Of a stretch of 64,000 bases of DNA, positions 1-24,192 are shown one piece after another; positions within the stretch are counted from its first letter, which is position 1, and each line of letters begins with the position of its first letter. Both the position numbers and the translations under genes were made by a program. The notes under the pieces are model-generated. The model saw only the letters and a program-made list of their open reading frames with translations, was not told the origin of the DNA and searched no databases. Source of the DNA: Paragordius varius (Eukaryota > Nematomorpha); the NCBI GenBank assembly GCA_964247055.1, contig OZ176055.1:1054001-1118000 (forward strand), written 5' to 3'.

Positions 1-556
1 ATCATTTGTATAAATGTGATAACTGCATGATCTTATACAAAACTTTTCATTGAAGTGCCCCATATTTATCTCTCTTTCTCAATGGGGTACAAAGAATAAA
101 TATTTTACAATAACCATTCCCAAAATATATAAATATTTTTAGGGCTAATTGTATATAAATTGCTTATTAATATAAATAAACTGGTGCTTTTGTGACAATT
201 TTAGGCCAAAATATTAGATTTTAAATTCAATAATGAGCATTATATTGAATAAATTTTTATATACTTAAAAGTTTAGGGTTATTTTATTTATAAACTCCTA
301 TGAACTAATTAAATAAATGAAACAACCTATGTATAAAAACTGACATAAAATTAGTATACAGCCTCCATTGTCAACTTTGACAAAATAAAAATAACAGTCG
401 TTCAATATAAATTTGTAGATCTCTGAAAAAATTAATAATTTTAATACCATCTTATAATTTTAAGTACAAATTAAACGATTATTTAATATATTTAATGACT
501 GTAAATATAAAAATTATAAGTCAATAAAAAAGTATCGACTAAAACAGCTATATTTA
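1..556. other. AT-rich intergenic sequence
   Basis: No gene, conserved protein segment or clear repeat boundary was seen on either strand. The sequence is dominated by A/T runs and short TATA-like stretches, with frequent stops in all frames. Confidence 0.5.
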
Positions 557-1995
557 TAAAAATGGAAAGTGGCTTTGTGATCTGTTTCAGGAAAACCGAT
601 TGACCCATTCAAATCCAAATATCGAAATAATATAATCAATAATAAACGTTTTGACAATAGATTCGCCCTTTTTTTGATTTAGGCTCCCAGTTCGGGCCCA
701 TCCCGTGTAAAAGAGGTTTTTTTGAAAACACAAATCCATAAAAATCGTGTCTTTGAGACAATTTTCCGGAAAACGTGTTGGACCATTCGATTTTAAATAT
801 GATTTTTTTTACTTTTTTCGACTGCGCCAAATAGGTCGGCTCGCTTTTTAAATTTAATCCCTCTTTTCCCGATCCCCCCGTATACCACTTTTACAAAAAT
901 AATTTTTTAAATCTATTTTACGCCGTAATAATTCAATGAGGATTCCACGTATTCCCTGTTAAAAAGCAAAAAATTTTTAATCAAGCGCTTTTTTGTATCA
1001 GTCTCTGGGTAGGAAGCTACCCGCCTAAAACTGCGCCACCATATCGAAATTGCGTTGTTTGGGAGTTAAGTTTCAGAAAACTTATCAGGTCACATAATTT
1101 TAATATGGACCTGAAATAATACCCGTAAAAAGGCAAAAATTCAACTCGAGCGGATTTTTTAAATTAGCTGTAAAACAGGCCCTTTACGCCCTAAATAATG
1201 CGCTATCACTGAACTAATATTTAGTTTTAAAGCAATATTTCCAAGAACTCATAGGAACATATGGAATCCATTATAATTCCAGATATTCCCTATATAAAAA
1301 CAAAAGTTTTGCCCGACACTTTTTTATACCTGTGTCTGGGTAGGGAGCTACCCGCAAAAAACTGCGCCACTATATAGAATTTGTGTTGTTTTGGAACTAT
1401 TACAGAAAACTTAGGCCATATGAGCACATTCGAAATACCGTAACTAGTTAAAAACTAAGGTCAGGCCTTTTTTATTAGCCGTAATTTGGGGCCTTTAAAA
1501 TCTAAAAATACGCCATCATATAATGATTATCTCGTGTTGAGGTATTTTTTCGAATGACGATGGTCTCAAAGATGATTCCAAATATTTTCCCTATAGGCAA
1601 AAAATATAATTTAGCACTTTTTCCATATAGTCCTATGTGTCGGTTCACTAAGACGCCATACAAAAATGGCGTGGCTTTGGAGCTAATTTTCAAAAAATGT
1701 AAAAAGCCATACTTCAATATAGGCTTTAAATATTACCCATAAAAAGGTATGGCATAGCAGCTTTTTTCGTTAGCCGTCAATTTGGGGCCTTTACATCAGC
1801 AACAATATATTAATATGAATGCACAGTTTTGAAACTTCTATGAAGCACCGTTGTAAAATCCTATAAGATCATAGCTATTAAATAATGTTTCGAAATATCC
1901 ACATATATGGATCATTTTATTGATCCCTTTTTTCAAATAGTCCCCTAGAAGTCCAAAGAACTTCCTCGGGCTGCGTAGCTGCACGAGATTTATGC
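557..1995 (-). repeat. Tandem-unit repeat element, copy 1 (reverse orientation)
   Basis: Read on the minus strand, this begins with a hairpin-rich end at 1948-1987: an inverted repeat (CTCG..GC / GC..CGAG) next to a second small stem. An array of ~315-bp units follows (motif ACTGCGCCACYATAT at about 1037 and 1361), then a terminal module ending near 557. The same end module recurs at 27.3-27.8 and 30.96-31.37 kb, and the array recurs at 29.6-31.0 and 32.6-34.0 kb, in the opposite orientation. It has no coding capacity. The family is unknown to me; hairpin plus tandem repeats recall non-autonomous Helentrons, but no diagnostic end was proved. Confidence 0.7.
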
Positions 1996-2351
1996 TAATA
2001 TATATATATATATATATTTATATACATACATAGAGAGAGAATATATTTTTAAAAATATCGAAAAAGAATTGTTAGTGTGCATAAATCTGACTGATCACGG
2101 AATTATCTAAATAAAGAATTTTTTTCTCAAAAATACCAATCGTTAATTTAAAAAAAATGTCTTATTTAAAGTAAGCATTATATATATATATATATATATA
2201 TATACATGGATTTATTTTCCAAAAAAATCTATGGAATTTATTATTATGACTCTTCAATCATTGTGGTATGTTCTTCATTCAAACCTAATATATATGTAAA
2301 AAAATTTGAGTTACATAAAATGTATTTATATAAAATTAGGAAAAATGCATA
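1996..2351. other. Intergenic with TA microsatellites
   Basis: TA dinucleotide tracts lie near 2000-2018 and 2179-2203, in the region downstream of the RUVBL2 stop codon. No canonical AATAAA was recognised on the minus strand close to the stop, so the 3' end of the RUVBL2 transcript is not defined here. Confidence 0.6.
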
Positions 2352-14500
<12,149 letters not shown>

Positions 14501-14529
14501 TTATTGAAGTGAGCAAAAAATTTAAAGAT
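14501..14529. promoter_or_regulatory. Divergent start region shared by RUVBL2 and IGBP1
   Basis: Only 29 bp separate the proposed RUVBL2 start codon (14500, minus) from the proposed IGBP1 start codon (14530, plus). Either the transcripts overlap at their 5' ends, or leader sequences are supplied by trans-splicing, or one gene has an unseen upstream exon. No TATA box or other core element can be assigned with confidence in such AT-rich DNA. Confidence 0.55.
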
Positions 14530-16702
14530 ATGAATGAATACTTTGACAATATGGATAATGGAAATGAACTTGAAAATTTAAATAAAATTTTCGATCGAAT
14601 TTTTAATTTCGTTGAGCAACTTAGGACAGGAGATACAATTAACGACGACAAAGATGTACATCAGGTGTTTATAAAATTATAATCCTAGAAAAAATGTTAT
14701 CAAATGATAAAATTGGCTGAAAATCTTCAAAATAAGATATCCTGTCTACACCTTTTGTCATCTAACGAAGAATTAAAAGAGATATCCGGTGAAAATCTAA
14801 AGTATATCTTTTATAACCTTTAAGATTTGTTCTCCTACCTGTACTAATAGGCTGTTTGCATTCAAATGTTAGGACAGGTAAGCGTCTTAACCACTTAAAA
14901 ATAGCTCAAGTAAATTTTAAATATATTCATTAGAAATTAATGCAATCTTTTATTCTTCAATGCAAAACATATCAAATTTTTGGGGATGAAACCTCCATTT
15001 TGATCAATCCAAACGCATCATCATCTAGTCCAGAAACTAATCGAAACTTGAAAATAAAAATGTTTCAAAGGGAAAAAGCCCTTGAAAATGACATAAAAAT
15101 GTTACGAAATGGGATTCGTAATAAAATACAAAATTCAAACCATTTTAAAACGGATGAAGATGCATTTGATCAAGAAATTGTATTATACTAACATAATAAT
15201 TTATTACCGTATAATTCTACTTTTTTTTCGTTTGACTACCTACCTCATTTTAATATTTTATATATTTTTTAATAAAGATTTTACTATAGTATGGATAAAA
15301 ATCTAAAGATTAATTTTAAAATAACCACTTAATTGTACTCTATTATCGTGAAAATATAAATATTTTTCAGTTGTCTTTGCTTGAAAAATGTAGCTTTTGA
15401 CTAAAAAATGTTATATATATAAATACTTTTTAATAGAAAAAGTTGTTTGTAAAGATTTTGGAACAATACACATTGTTTGCGGTGAAAGAATTACCCATTT
15501 TAACATGTAAGCAAAGCTTTTGTATTATCAATTTTAATTTAGTAGAGATCAAAATGTTAACAGAACGAAATAATGTGACAGAAGATGAGAATCTGACAGC
15601 AGAAAATAACCAAAATATGAAGACTGGACCTCAATTTTCTAATCATACCAATATCCCTTCTATAATTAAGGTAAGTTTATTTAAAATACACGTATTAATT
15701 GGTCTTTTAAAATATTAAGGTACTTTGATAGTTTAAAAGGTAAATAGGATTTTTTTTATAATCAGAGTTTAAATTTATCGTCTATCTTTATTAAATATTA
15801 AAAACTTATTGCAAAGAATTTTATATATATATATATATATTAAAAACGGGTTTATTTCGCTTCCAAAAAATGATAATCTGCAATGTTTACAAATAGTATG
15901 CAAAAGTATAATTATATAATAAATATCAAACTGAAAAAAAAAATAACGAAAAAAAACACAATTTTAACATTGTTTTAAACCGCAATTATTGATTATTAAA
16001 TAAATAGTTTAGGCCTTAAAATACGTTTCGTTTTTACACTTTTAAATTTTCCTTTTAAATCTTTTAAAGATGTTTGAATAAAAAAGATTTTTTTGCCACA
16101 TTTAGATTGATAAATTGCATACGAATCCAGAGTTAAACATTAAAAATTTTAGTACTTCGGCAGCTGTTTTTGGTAAAGGGTACCCTAGTTTACCAACTCT
16201 GACACCGGCTGAATGGTATGATCAAAGATTTAATACCGCACATAAAAATTGTGGTTCCCCTAACAATAGAAACGAGCTAATAGTTAATTCTGAAACTCAA
16301 AAAATTGATTGCGAATACAAGTTAGATGAACCTATTCATGATATTTCTGATTTGAGAATCCTGAGACGTTATGAAGATGAATGGAAAGATGGTTTTTTTT
16401 TCTTTCAAAAAATTTGAACTTTTTTATATATACTTATAAGTCAGTGCAATCATTATGATTCTAATAAAGAATTTTTTTCTACATTGTTTGAATAGATTTA
16501 TGGTATTTTTTTCGAAGAGAAAAATAGTATCCTAATAATAATCTTCCATGGTACTGTTTAATACAATCTCATTTGCAATTTATTTTGTTTAATGTTTTTA
16601 TATATCCATTCACCGATCATTTAAAAAATATAGCTATAAATTATTTATTTTTTGTTTGTAGATCATCCTCGGGGATGGGGAAACACATATCGAATGGGAT
16701 AA
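14530..16702 (+). CDS. IGBP1: IGBP1 / Tap42 / alpha4, PP2A-family phosphatase regulator, complete 8-exon gene
   Basis: Binds catalytic subunits of PP2A, PP4 and PP6 and acts in TOR signalling. Exons: 14530-14664, 14689-14801, 14825-14909, 14934-15179, 15437-15506, 15543-15670, 16106-16391, 16662-16702. They sum to 1104 nt, 367 aa (human 339). Seen: SSNEELKEISGENLK and LLPVLIGCL (human NEDLEEIASTDLK, LVPAF), the helix ending LEIKMLTERN, the signature VFGKGYPSLPTLTPAEWYDQ, and the C-terminal RRYEDEWKD joined to DHPRGWGNTYRMG. Introns are 24, 23, 24, 257, 36, 435 and 270 nt. The reading frame is open a few codons upstream of the chosen ATG without another ATG, so an upstream exon or trans-spliced leader cannot be excluded. 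Confidence 0.95.
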
Positions 16703-16747
16703 TTTTTTTATACTTAAGAAGTAAAATGCAACTGATGTATATTATTT

Positions 16748-16753
16748 AATAAA
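16748..16753 (+). terminator. Candidate polyadenylation signal of IGBP1
   Basis: AATAAA 46 nt after the IGBP1 stop codon, at a plausible position. The motif is frequent by chance in this base composition. Confidence 0.4.
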
Positions 16754-16900
16754 TTTTATATATATTATATAAACAAGTTTATTTTTAAAATGAAAGACTT
16801 TATGGAAGCTACCATTTTTTTTTCAACGCGTTTTTGTGCAAAAAATACCTAAATACTCCGATAAAATATTGTGTCATCCACTTGTATAGGGAAAAGTATT

Positions 16901-17217
16901 CATAATTATTTACAATTCAATTCACTCTTAAACAATACAAATTCAGCCTTGAACAATTCAAATTCAGCCTAAAAATAGGTTGTGTTTTTGAACTAGTATA
17001 ACTTAATATTAATATGAAATATATCATTATGGTATAGTTTATTATTTTTTAGTATTATTTTAATTTATCACAAAATTTATATTTTCTAATATAGGTTATT
17101 TTTAATCTTAAAAAACATATTTTATTTTAGGGTGAATTTGAATGATTCGAGGTGAATTCGAATTGTTTAAGGGTGATTTGAATTGTTTAAGGATGAGTTA
17201 GAATTGTAAATGGTATA
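16901..17217. mobile_element. MITE family 1 copy downstream of IGBP1
   Basis: Left end ATTATTTACAATTCAATTCA with repeated AACAATWCAAATTCA; right end with three GGGTGAATTTGAATTGTTTA-like repeats, then TGTAAATGGTATA. Non-coding, about 315 bp. The rest of 16703-17640 holds no recognisable gene. Confidence 0.8.
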
Positions 17218-17649
17218 TATATAGTTATATATTATAAATGTTTTATAATAAAAATATATGCTACTTTTTCTCAAATACAATTCATTCCGAAAGTTTTTTA
17301 GATAGTAAGTTTTACTCATTTTTTTTAAAATAAATTTTTAAATCTTACGTATGGTAAAATAAAATCTTTTACCACTGCGCGTTTTTTATCCATATTAGAC
17401 TTTAATGTGCGAGCTTTAGTTGTAAGTCTTAAGAGGACTTTTGAAAAAAAGTAAAAATTTATTTAATACCATTTTTCCTAAATTATTTTTTAAATACTAA
17501 CATATAAAATTTAGTTTACGCCTATTTATCGTATTTTTTTATTTACGATGAAATGGCTTATGCCATATAGTAACTTTTTTTATATAACCGCATTTAGCTT
17601 TTGAAATTTATTATTTTGCTAATTGAGACATTAAAGCTTTATTAGGTTA

Positions 17650-18950
17650 TATACCTTTTCTAAGCATTTTATTATTATTGTAGCAAAGATCGTTGTCGAT
17701 TTATTGCTTTTTCGAAGGTGTATTTTCTCCAGTTTATTCGATTGTAAGTGAGTGATGTTAGCTGTTGTAAAGAGAGATTGGTTTCTTTGGTTAGGTTTTC
17801 GATCCAGCGCATCTTGCAGCCACGTTTCCTGGTTCCTCGACCTTGCCTGTCATTAGTTGAAATTCCAAGTCATTAGCTCTGGTAATGTGACCAAAGTATG
17901 ATAATTTCATTTTGAGGCACATGCCAATCAGGTGTATCTCGGGGTTTATTTTGTCAAGGATTACAGTGTTATTTATTTTGTCTTTCCAAGTGATTCGAAG
18001 TATCTTCGGCCAGCAATTTCGAAAGCGTTAATGTATTTTTCGTCTACCTTTTTTATTGTCCAGCTTTCTGATGCGTATAGCATGCTAGGAAATAGGATTT
18101 GACTAAACGGATTTTTGTTTTAAGTTTGGTGTCGTGTGATGACCATAGTTTATTATATTTTATCATTTTTGTCTTAGCAATTCCTATTCTTCTTTTGATG
18201 TCGGGGGTGCTGTTGTTAGTTGGACTGCCTAGGTAAGTGTATTGGGACACTACTTCTATTTGTTGGTTGTGAAAAGATAAGTTGTTATAGTGGTTATGAG
18301 CGTTTATAATCATGATTTTAGTTTTTTTAAAGTTGATCGTCAATCCAAATTTTTGACATTCGTTTGAGAATTCAGTTGAGAGTTTTTTGAGGTTGTCCAC
18401 TGAGTTTGACAGCAGTATAGTGTCATCAGCATAGTAAGTGATGATATAATACTGCCGGCGATGCTTATACCATTAGTTTTATCTATGTTTCGTAATACGC
18501 TTTCTATGCAGACGTTAAAAAGAGTGGGTGAACAACCAAGCATCAAAAGTTTTCCTCAAAATAATTCACAGGCGTATCTAAGGCATAATTGAAGCCGAAC
18601 TTTCTAATACCCAAGCGGGATTTAGAACCAATCGCGGATGCAGGGACATGCAGCAATATACGTTGGATATTCGAAAAACAAATTGAATTTCAGAAAAAAA
18701 TCCACATCTGCTTCATTGATTTTACAAAATTCTTCGACAGCGTGAAACACGACACGGTGTTGAAGGCACTATCTCAGATGGGAGTTTCAGATCACATTTT
18801 AAACATCATTAAATCCCTCTATTCCAATTCATCACTAAACATAAAAACCCCACACGGCACAAGTAATTGGGTACAAATGAACAACGGTTTACGACAAGGA
18901 TGCCTCCTTTCACCCACTCTTTTTAAGCATTTTACATGATTTAAATATTA
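17650..18950 (-). mobile_element. LINE remnant with 5' inversion (second family)
   Basis: The minus strand, 18546 down to about 17650, encodes the C-terminal half of a reverse transcriptase (GCSPTLFNVCIESVLRNIDK, KKTKIMIINAHN, VVSQYTYLGSPTN). The plus strand, about 18555-18945, encodes the preceding part (HICFIDFTKFFDSVKHDT, NNGLRQGCLLSPTLF). The halves meet head-to-head near 18550, and 16 identical nt (CACCCACTCTTTTTAA at 18911-18926 and its reverse complement at 18515-18530) mark where they overlapped in the parent RNA. This matches a twin-primed 5' inversion. Frame changes show it is inactive. FIDFTKFFDSV differs from the LDLEKVFDRVP type of the first LINE. Confidence 0.88.
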
Positions 18951-19126
18951 AAGGATTTGAAAAACTTAAAATAATTGTTTGGCGCGTTTTTTTTTTCATT
19001 TATTTCTTCCAAATGGCGTAACCCTATATTTCAGTTTAAAGTCCATTATTTGCATTTATAATATTATTAGGAACCAACAGACCCCATTACACATTATGTA
19101 AAATTAAAGGCTGAAATAAGGTGTAC

Positions 19127-19295
19127 AGTATTCATTTCAATGGTTGCTTATTTCATACTATTAGAGCAATGTGCAACACAACAGTAGTGTATGGAAAAAA
19201 TAACAAAATATGGATAAAAAATTTATTTCTTTTTTCCATGCGCTACTGTTTTGCAAATTGCTATAGTGCGAAAAAAGCAACCATTAAAATGCATA
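19127..19295. mobile_element. Palindromic MITE family 5, second copy
   Basis: Ends TTTCAATGGTTGCTTATTTC and its inverse, GCAACCATTAAAATGCA. Same arrangement as 7571-7722. A hAT element has inserted directly at its right edge. Confidence 0.75.
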
Positions 19296-19303
19296 CCGTA
19301 TAC

Positions 19304-21204
19304 CAGTGGTACTCAAACCGCGGGCCGCATGCGGCCCTAAGAGTCCTTTAAAATTGCCCTACGACCATATTGATAGTTAAATTATTTTTTTATTGATGAA
19401 TTTTTAAAATACGCTTAAACAAATTTTCGCTTATTTTAAAATTAATTTATTTTTTTAGATTAAATTTTGGTATTTTACCCAATTCAAAAAGTAGAAAAAA
19501 TTCCCTACACTAAAATGATTTCAAAATTTTGGCACACGTTGTTTTTGTTTCTGTATTCTATTTTCTTATTTTGAAATTTTTATTGCACTTTTTTGTATTT
19601 GAGCAAGCCTTTCAACCAAAATATACATATTCTTTTCATTGCTATCCTACCGCATTTTTTATTACTCATTCCCATAAAGTTTTTCAAATCAACATCATTT
19701 AATTTCATGTTTTTTTAGCATATCAAATTTTATTCCTATTATTTTGAAAAAATTTATATAATATTAAAAAATTCAAAAGATGACATCTAATGCTAAAAAA
19801 CGTAAATTTTCCGATGAAAATCGCTTTTTTAAAAAAGAACGGGAAGAAAAATTCTTTGTCGTTTAAAATGTGTTCTTACCTGCCTTATATGTAAGGACAA
19901 CATAATTGTAAAAAAACAATATTGAAAGACATCTCAGTGTGCGCTCTTGGTGAGATTTTGCAACGACAACAGAATCAACGAGGGATATATTTTAAATTTT
20001 TACCAATGAATAAAACCAAGAAAGGAAGTCATTTTCTCGAAATAATTAGCACTTTTTCCGATAATTATGGTATCTCTATGAAAAAAATGGTTTATATCCT
20101 CACAGATGGCTGTTCCTTTATGATTGGAATAAACAAAGGATTTATTCCCTTGAAAAACAAATATAATTTGTATAATATTTTATCATTTCACTGCTTTATT
20201 CATCAGCAAAACTTGGTTTCGCGTGTAAAAGATGAATCCAATTCAGTAATTAAAACGGTTGTGGATATAGTTCACATACGTGGCAGAAAATTCAACCGCC
20301 GTAAATTCAAAAACCTTTTGAAAGATATATACAGTGAGTTTGATGATATTCTTTTGTACACCGCTGTGAGATGGCTAAGCCTTAGCAAAATATTAAATAG
20401 ATTTTTTGTTTTAATACAGGAAATTCTATTATTTATAGAAGATGACAGAAAGTATGACGAGGTTCAATATTAACAATTGGTGGGTTTTATTAGCCTACCT
20501 TTGCGACATTACTTATAAAAGTATTTTAAGTACAAGTCTTCTAGGGAGTAAAAACCCAATTTGCTAAAATATTTGCTTTTGAAGAAAAAATAATAATATG
20601 TAAAGATATTATAAATAAAACTCTACTATATTTTCCAACACTTAAAACGATTGATGGAAAAAATATGGAATTATAGCGGTATTTAATAATAGACAATCAT
20701 AACACTTTAATCAAATGAGATGAAACTCAGATTTCAAGAATTAAGAAATATTAAAAATTGATTAAAACTCTTTGAAAATCCAAATAAATATGAAAATATA
20801 AAAAATGTGCTCAAGTTATCCTAACTGTTTTTCCCTCAACTTACACGTGTGATACAGCATATTCAAAAATGAAGTATGTCAAAAATACATACAGAAATCG
20901 CTTAACCGTTGATCATATGGACGACATATTAAGATTGGCCTGTCATGAGGCGAAACCAAATTTGTCAAAAGTTATTGGTTACTATCAAAATAAATGTTGC
21001 TATCAAAATATTTTAATTTATAAAACTAAATGGTGCGAAACGAATTTACATGCGATCAGCAAAAAATTCATTGTGCATATTTAGGGTATAAATATGTGCA
21101 TATGTGGCAAATAGCTATGGAATATTTGTCATTATAAGGTTCATGGCCCTCGAAAAAAAATATATTTTATTTGGCCCTTCACATTTTTTTGGTGAGTACC
21201 ACTG
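19304..21204 (+). mobile_element. hAT transposon (ZBED/GTF2IRD2-like transposase), decayed
   Basis: 1901 bp with inverted ends CAGTGGTACTCA / TGAGTACCACTG and an 8-bp target duplication, CCGTATAC (19296-19303) against CTGTATAC (21205-21212). Coding remains read MTSNAKKRKFSDENRFFKKE near 19781, then a BED-finger-like CLICKDNIIVKKQ and IERHLS, a 183-codon block at 19922-20473 (YILTDGCSFMIGINKGF, SFHCFIHQQNLVSRV, TAVRWLSLSKILNRFF), and a C-terminal dimerisation piece (TAYSKMKYVKNTYRNRLTVD) near 20860-20950. Several in-frame stops and frame changes make the transposase non-functional. The well-kept ends and 7/8 target match suggest a fairly recent insertion. Confidence 0.93.
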
Positions 21205-21212
21205 CTGTATAC

Positions 21213-22008
21213 TATTTGAAACTTTGTGTTTTTGATACAAGTTTTACATAATACACCCTGAACTAAGCTAATAAATAAATTATCTAAAAATAGTCAATAT
21301 TATTTGTGTTCATAAAATGTTTATGTTGCTATGTATTGAAAGAATGACTCTACTTATATGTGAAATAGATAATTTTTGGATTTACAATAAAAGTTTTATA
21401 GCTTAAAAGAATGGATATTTGTAAATTTGCCAATTTTTCCGACAACGAAGACGGTTCTTGGCTTGTTTTCTCTTTGCTGTTAAAAACTAGAAATTTAAAA
21501 TTAAACAATTTTCATGAACTATAAATATGTAGATATACCCATATAAATATTATATTTGCTGTAAAAACCTATCGGTACATTTTAAAAGTAATATTTTAAA
21601 AAGCTTATGTTTCCCCTTTAACAGACTACATCTTATGGATCTAAACCCCTAACTATTATAATGCACTTATCATTCCAATCTTTTTAACAATCGTTCCGCT
21701 ATGTCACTTCACATATCAGTGGTGAAATCTCGTTTATTAATTTATTTCAATATCATATTTTTTGCTTGGTTCCTCCAGGCATATTCAACAAAGAATAATT
21801 TTAGCAAGAAAATTTATATAATCCCCGTGTCAATTTTCATATTAAATAATTGTGTTATAGCCAATATATGCTGCTACCCAATGGTTTTTTATTTATTAGA
21901 AATTTGATTATGATTTAAATATGTTTTATCAATGGTAGTTTTCGTAGAGTACCATGCAACTATCACAATCATGTACACCATTCTTATCTATAAATAAATA
22001 TATATATA
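21213..22008. other. Intergenic, no recognised gene
   Basis: Contains a hydrophobic 68-codon frame (21701-21907, plus) that I do not recognise, and a slightly GC-richer stretch near 21430-21490 with no supported product. Confidence 0.4.
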
Positions 22009-22290
22009 TACAGTAAAAATTAATATTGTACGGACTAAAAATATAAAGACAAATATTTTTATCTAAAAAACAACCATACTTTTTCAAACCATAATTTATC
22101 CTAATAAAATAATTTAATTACAATCGTCTCCTACATAAATTGCTTGTGTTATCTATTTACTCGATTTTATTTTATAGTTTGAAACAATTAACATAATAAA
22201 ATTAAGACTCAAGTATGAATTCTTTTAGAAAAAAGATAATTGTCTTGATATTTTTACGATTTGTCCATATAATTTCAATTTTTACTGTAT
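22009..22290. mobile_element. MITE family 3 copy
   Basis: Ends TACAGTAAAAATTAATATTG and its inverse, AATTTCAATTTTTACTGTA, with flanking TA. The internal CAACCATACTTTT motif is shared with the other copies. Non-coding. Confidence 0.8.
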
Positions 22291-23405
22291 AATAAAATAA
22301 AGTTCGTATGTTAAAAAGGTAAGGCTTTAGTATTTTTAAATCTAAAAACCGACATGTTTTAAGATTTCAGATTCTAAAAACTTGATTTATTTTTCAAAAA
22401 TTAAATCAAAATTTCAACTATTGTTATATTCGCTTAATAAAACTTTGCATCCCAAATAATTTTCTATTGGTTAAAATAAAATTAGCGTCGTTTTTATAAA
22501 CCGATATCGCGGTTCCAAATTTTTGTTTTTTTATATATAATAAATTTATTCCTTTTTTTGATTAGTATTGAAAGTTTGCCTTATTTTTGCAGTTTACATT
22601 TGTATTTTAAAGGGATTTTTTTTCAGTCATGATATTTAGGTTATTTGCTATAGATGATTGGTTTTTTTTCTTGATAATAATAACATAAATTTGTGGTCGA
22701 ATTGAATTATTCCTAAAAATTATAAACAAATTGATAAGGCAACTGTTTCGGTATAAAAAATATATTTCACGTGTTTCATATATTTTTTCAGATTCTATAA
22801 GCGATAAAAATTTTTTTAAGTAAACATTTTATTTATCAGCTTCATACAAAACGGATTAAAAACCCGTCCAAATTAAGAATTTTGCAAAAAAATATCTGAT
22901 CAATGTTACATTAATTTTCGACTAATTGATCGGATGACATTAATTAAATTACCTTTAAAATTTCCAAAAATAATTGTATGCTACTTTTCAAAATTATATT
23001 CATATCTACAATTTATACTGAGGCCCATGGCACGCCTGTGATTATAAAAATTCTTTTCTATATTAAATACATGCAATTGTGTCAAACAGCTATATAAATT
23101 TATTGGGTTTTGATATAATGCACGGCCAGGCCTTTGAGAAGTAAGATTTTTTGTAATCCTTTATAAGTTTTTTGGTTATATTTTATTTCCTTGTTAAAGA
23201 TTAAGCCTTAAATTGGTTGAGCTTTTGTGAAAGTATAAACACATGCCTGAGGGCTGACAGAGTGTGATAATGCAAAAATTGACAGTTTCAGGTTTTATTG
23301 ACAAAACACACATAAACAGTGTAATAGGTCAGAGAGCCCTACCTACTGTACTGTATCAAAGATTTAATTAATATTTTTGTTTGAATGGTTCAAATAGTTG
23401 ATTTT

Positions 23406-23441
<36 letters not shown>

Positions 23442-23541
23442 ACCCCAATCACACTCTATTAAAGTAAATTAGAGTTTAACACGTAGTGTTATGAACGATA
23501 CTCAAGCTAAAATTAATTAATAGAGCTGTCATTATTATCAC
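22291..23541. other. AT-rich region, possible further exons of the unidentified gene
   Basis: Two minus-strand segments (about 23330-23190 and 23000-22950) could be exons by acceptor or donor and an open frame, but phase and similarity do not confirm them. A TA microsatellite lies at about 23406-23438. Confidence 0.35.
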
Positions 23542-24131
23542 CTTTTTTGATATTCAATGTTATGAATTGTGTACTATTGTCCGGCAAAGGGAAAGAGAAA
23601 TCTACAGCCAAGATATCCTCATTTGGTATGTAAAAGAAATCGGAGTGTCCAATCTACGAAATAATTAATAAATCCAATTTGAAATTTAATTTTTAATTTT
23701 CTAGCAAATTTGTGTTTTATCATCATTTTTTACTTTAAAATAAACATTACAGTAAAAATTTAAATTATAGTCAAATATATTCGATCCACGGCCCACGAAG
23801 CCATTTATTTCGATGAATGTTTAATATAGAATTGGATACTTTTGGGCCATCTAATCAGTTATTTTATAAACAGATATATTTGGATATAGGTGTAACTGTT
23901 TAGTTTTTTTTTCTCCATTTTATCAATTATCCTAACAATATGACTGCATTGTTGCACCATTATTTTTAAAACAAAACAATAGCTTTTAATGCTTACAGAA
24001 TATTCTTTGTATTTTCCCTTTTCATTGTATATGACTTGAAGAGTTAAAGGAAACTTTGGTGGTACAAATGATAGTTGAGTAGCCATATTATATTGAGTGT
24101 AAAAAAAATTCAAACAATCTATCATTTTTTA

Positions 24132-24192
<61 letters not shown>

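Noticed and set aside
22950-23330. Further 3' exons of the unidentified gene
   Set aside because: Acceptors exist, but phase conflicts or early stops prevent a confident join.
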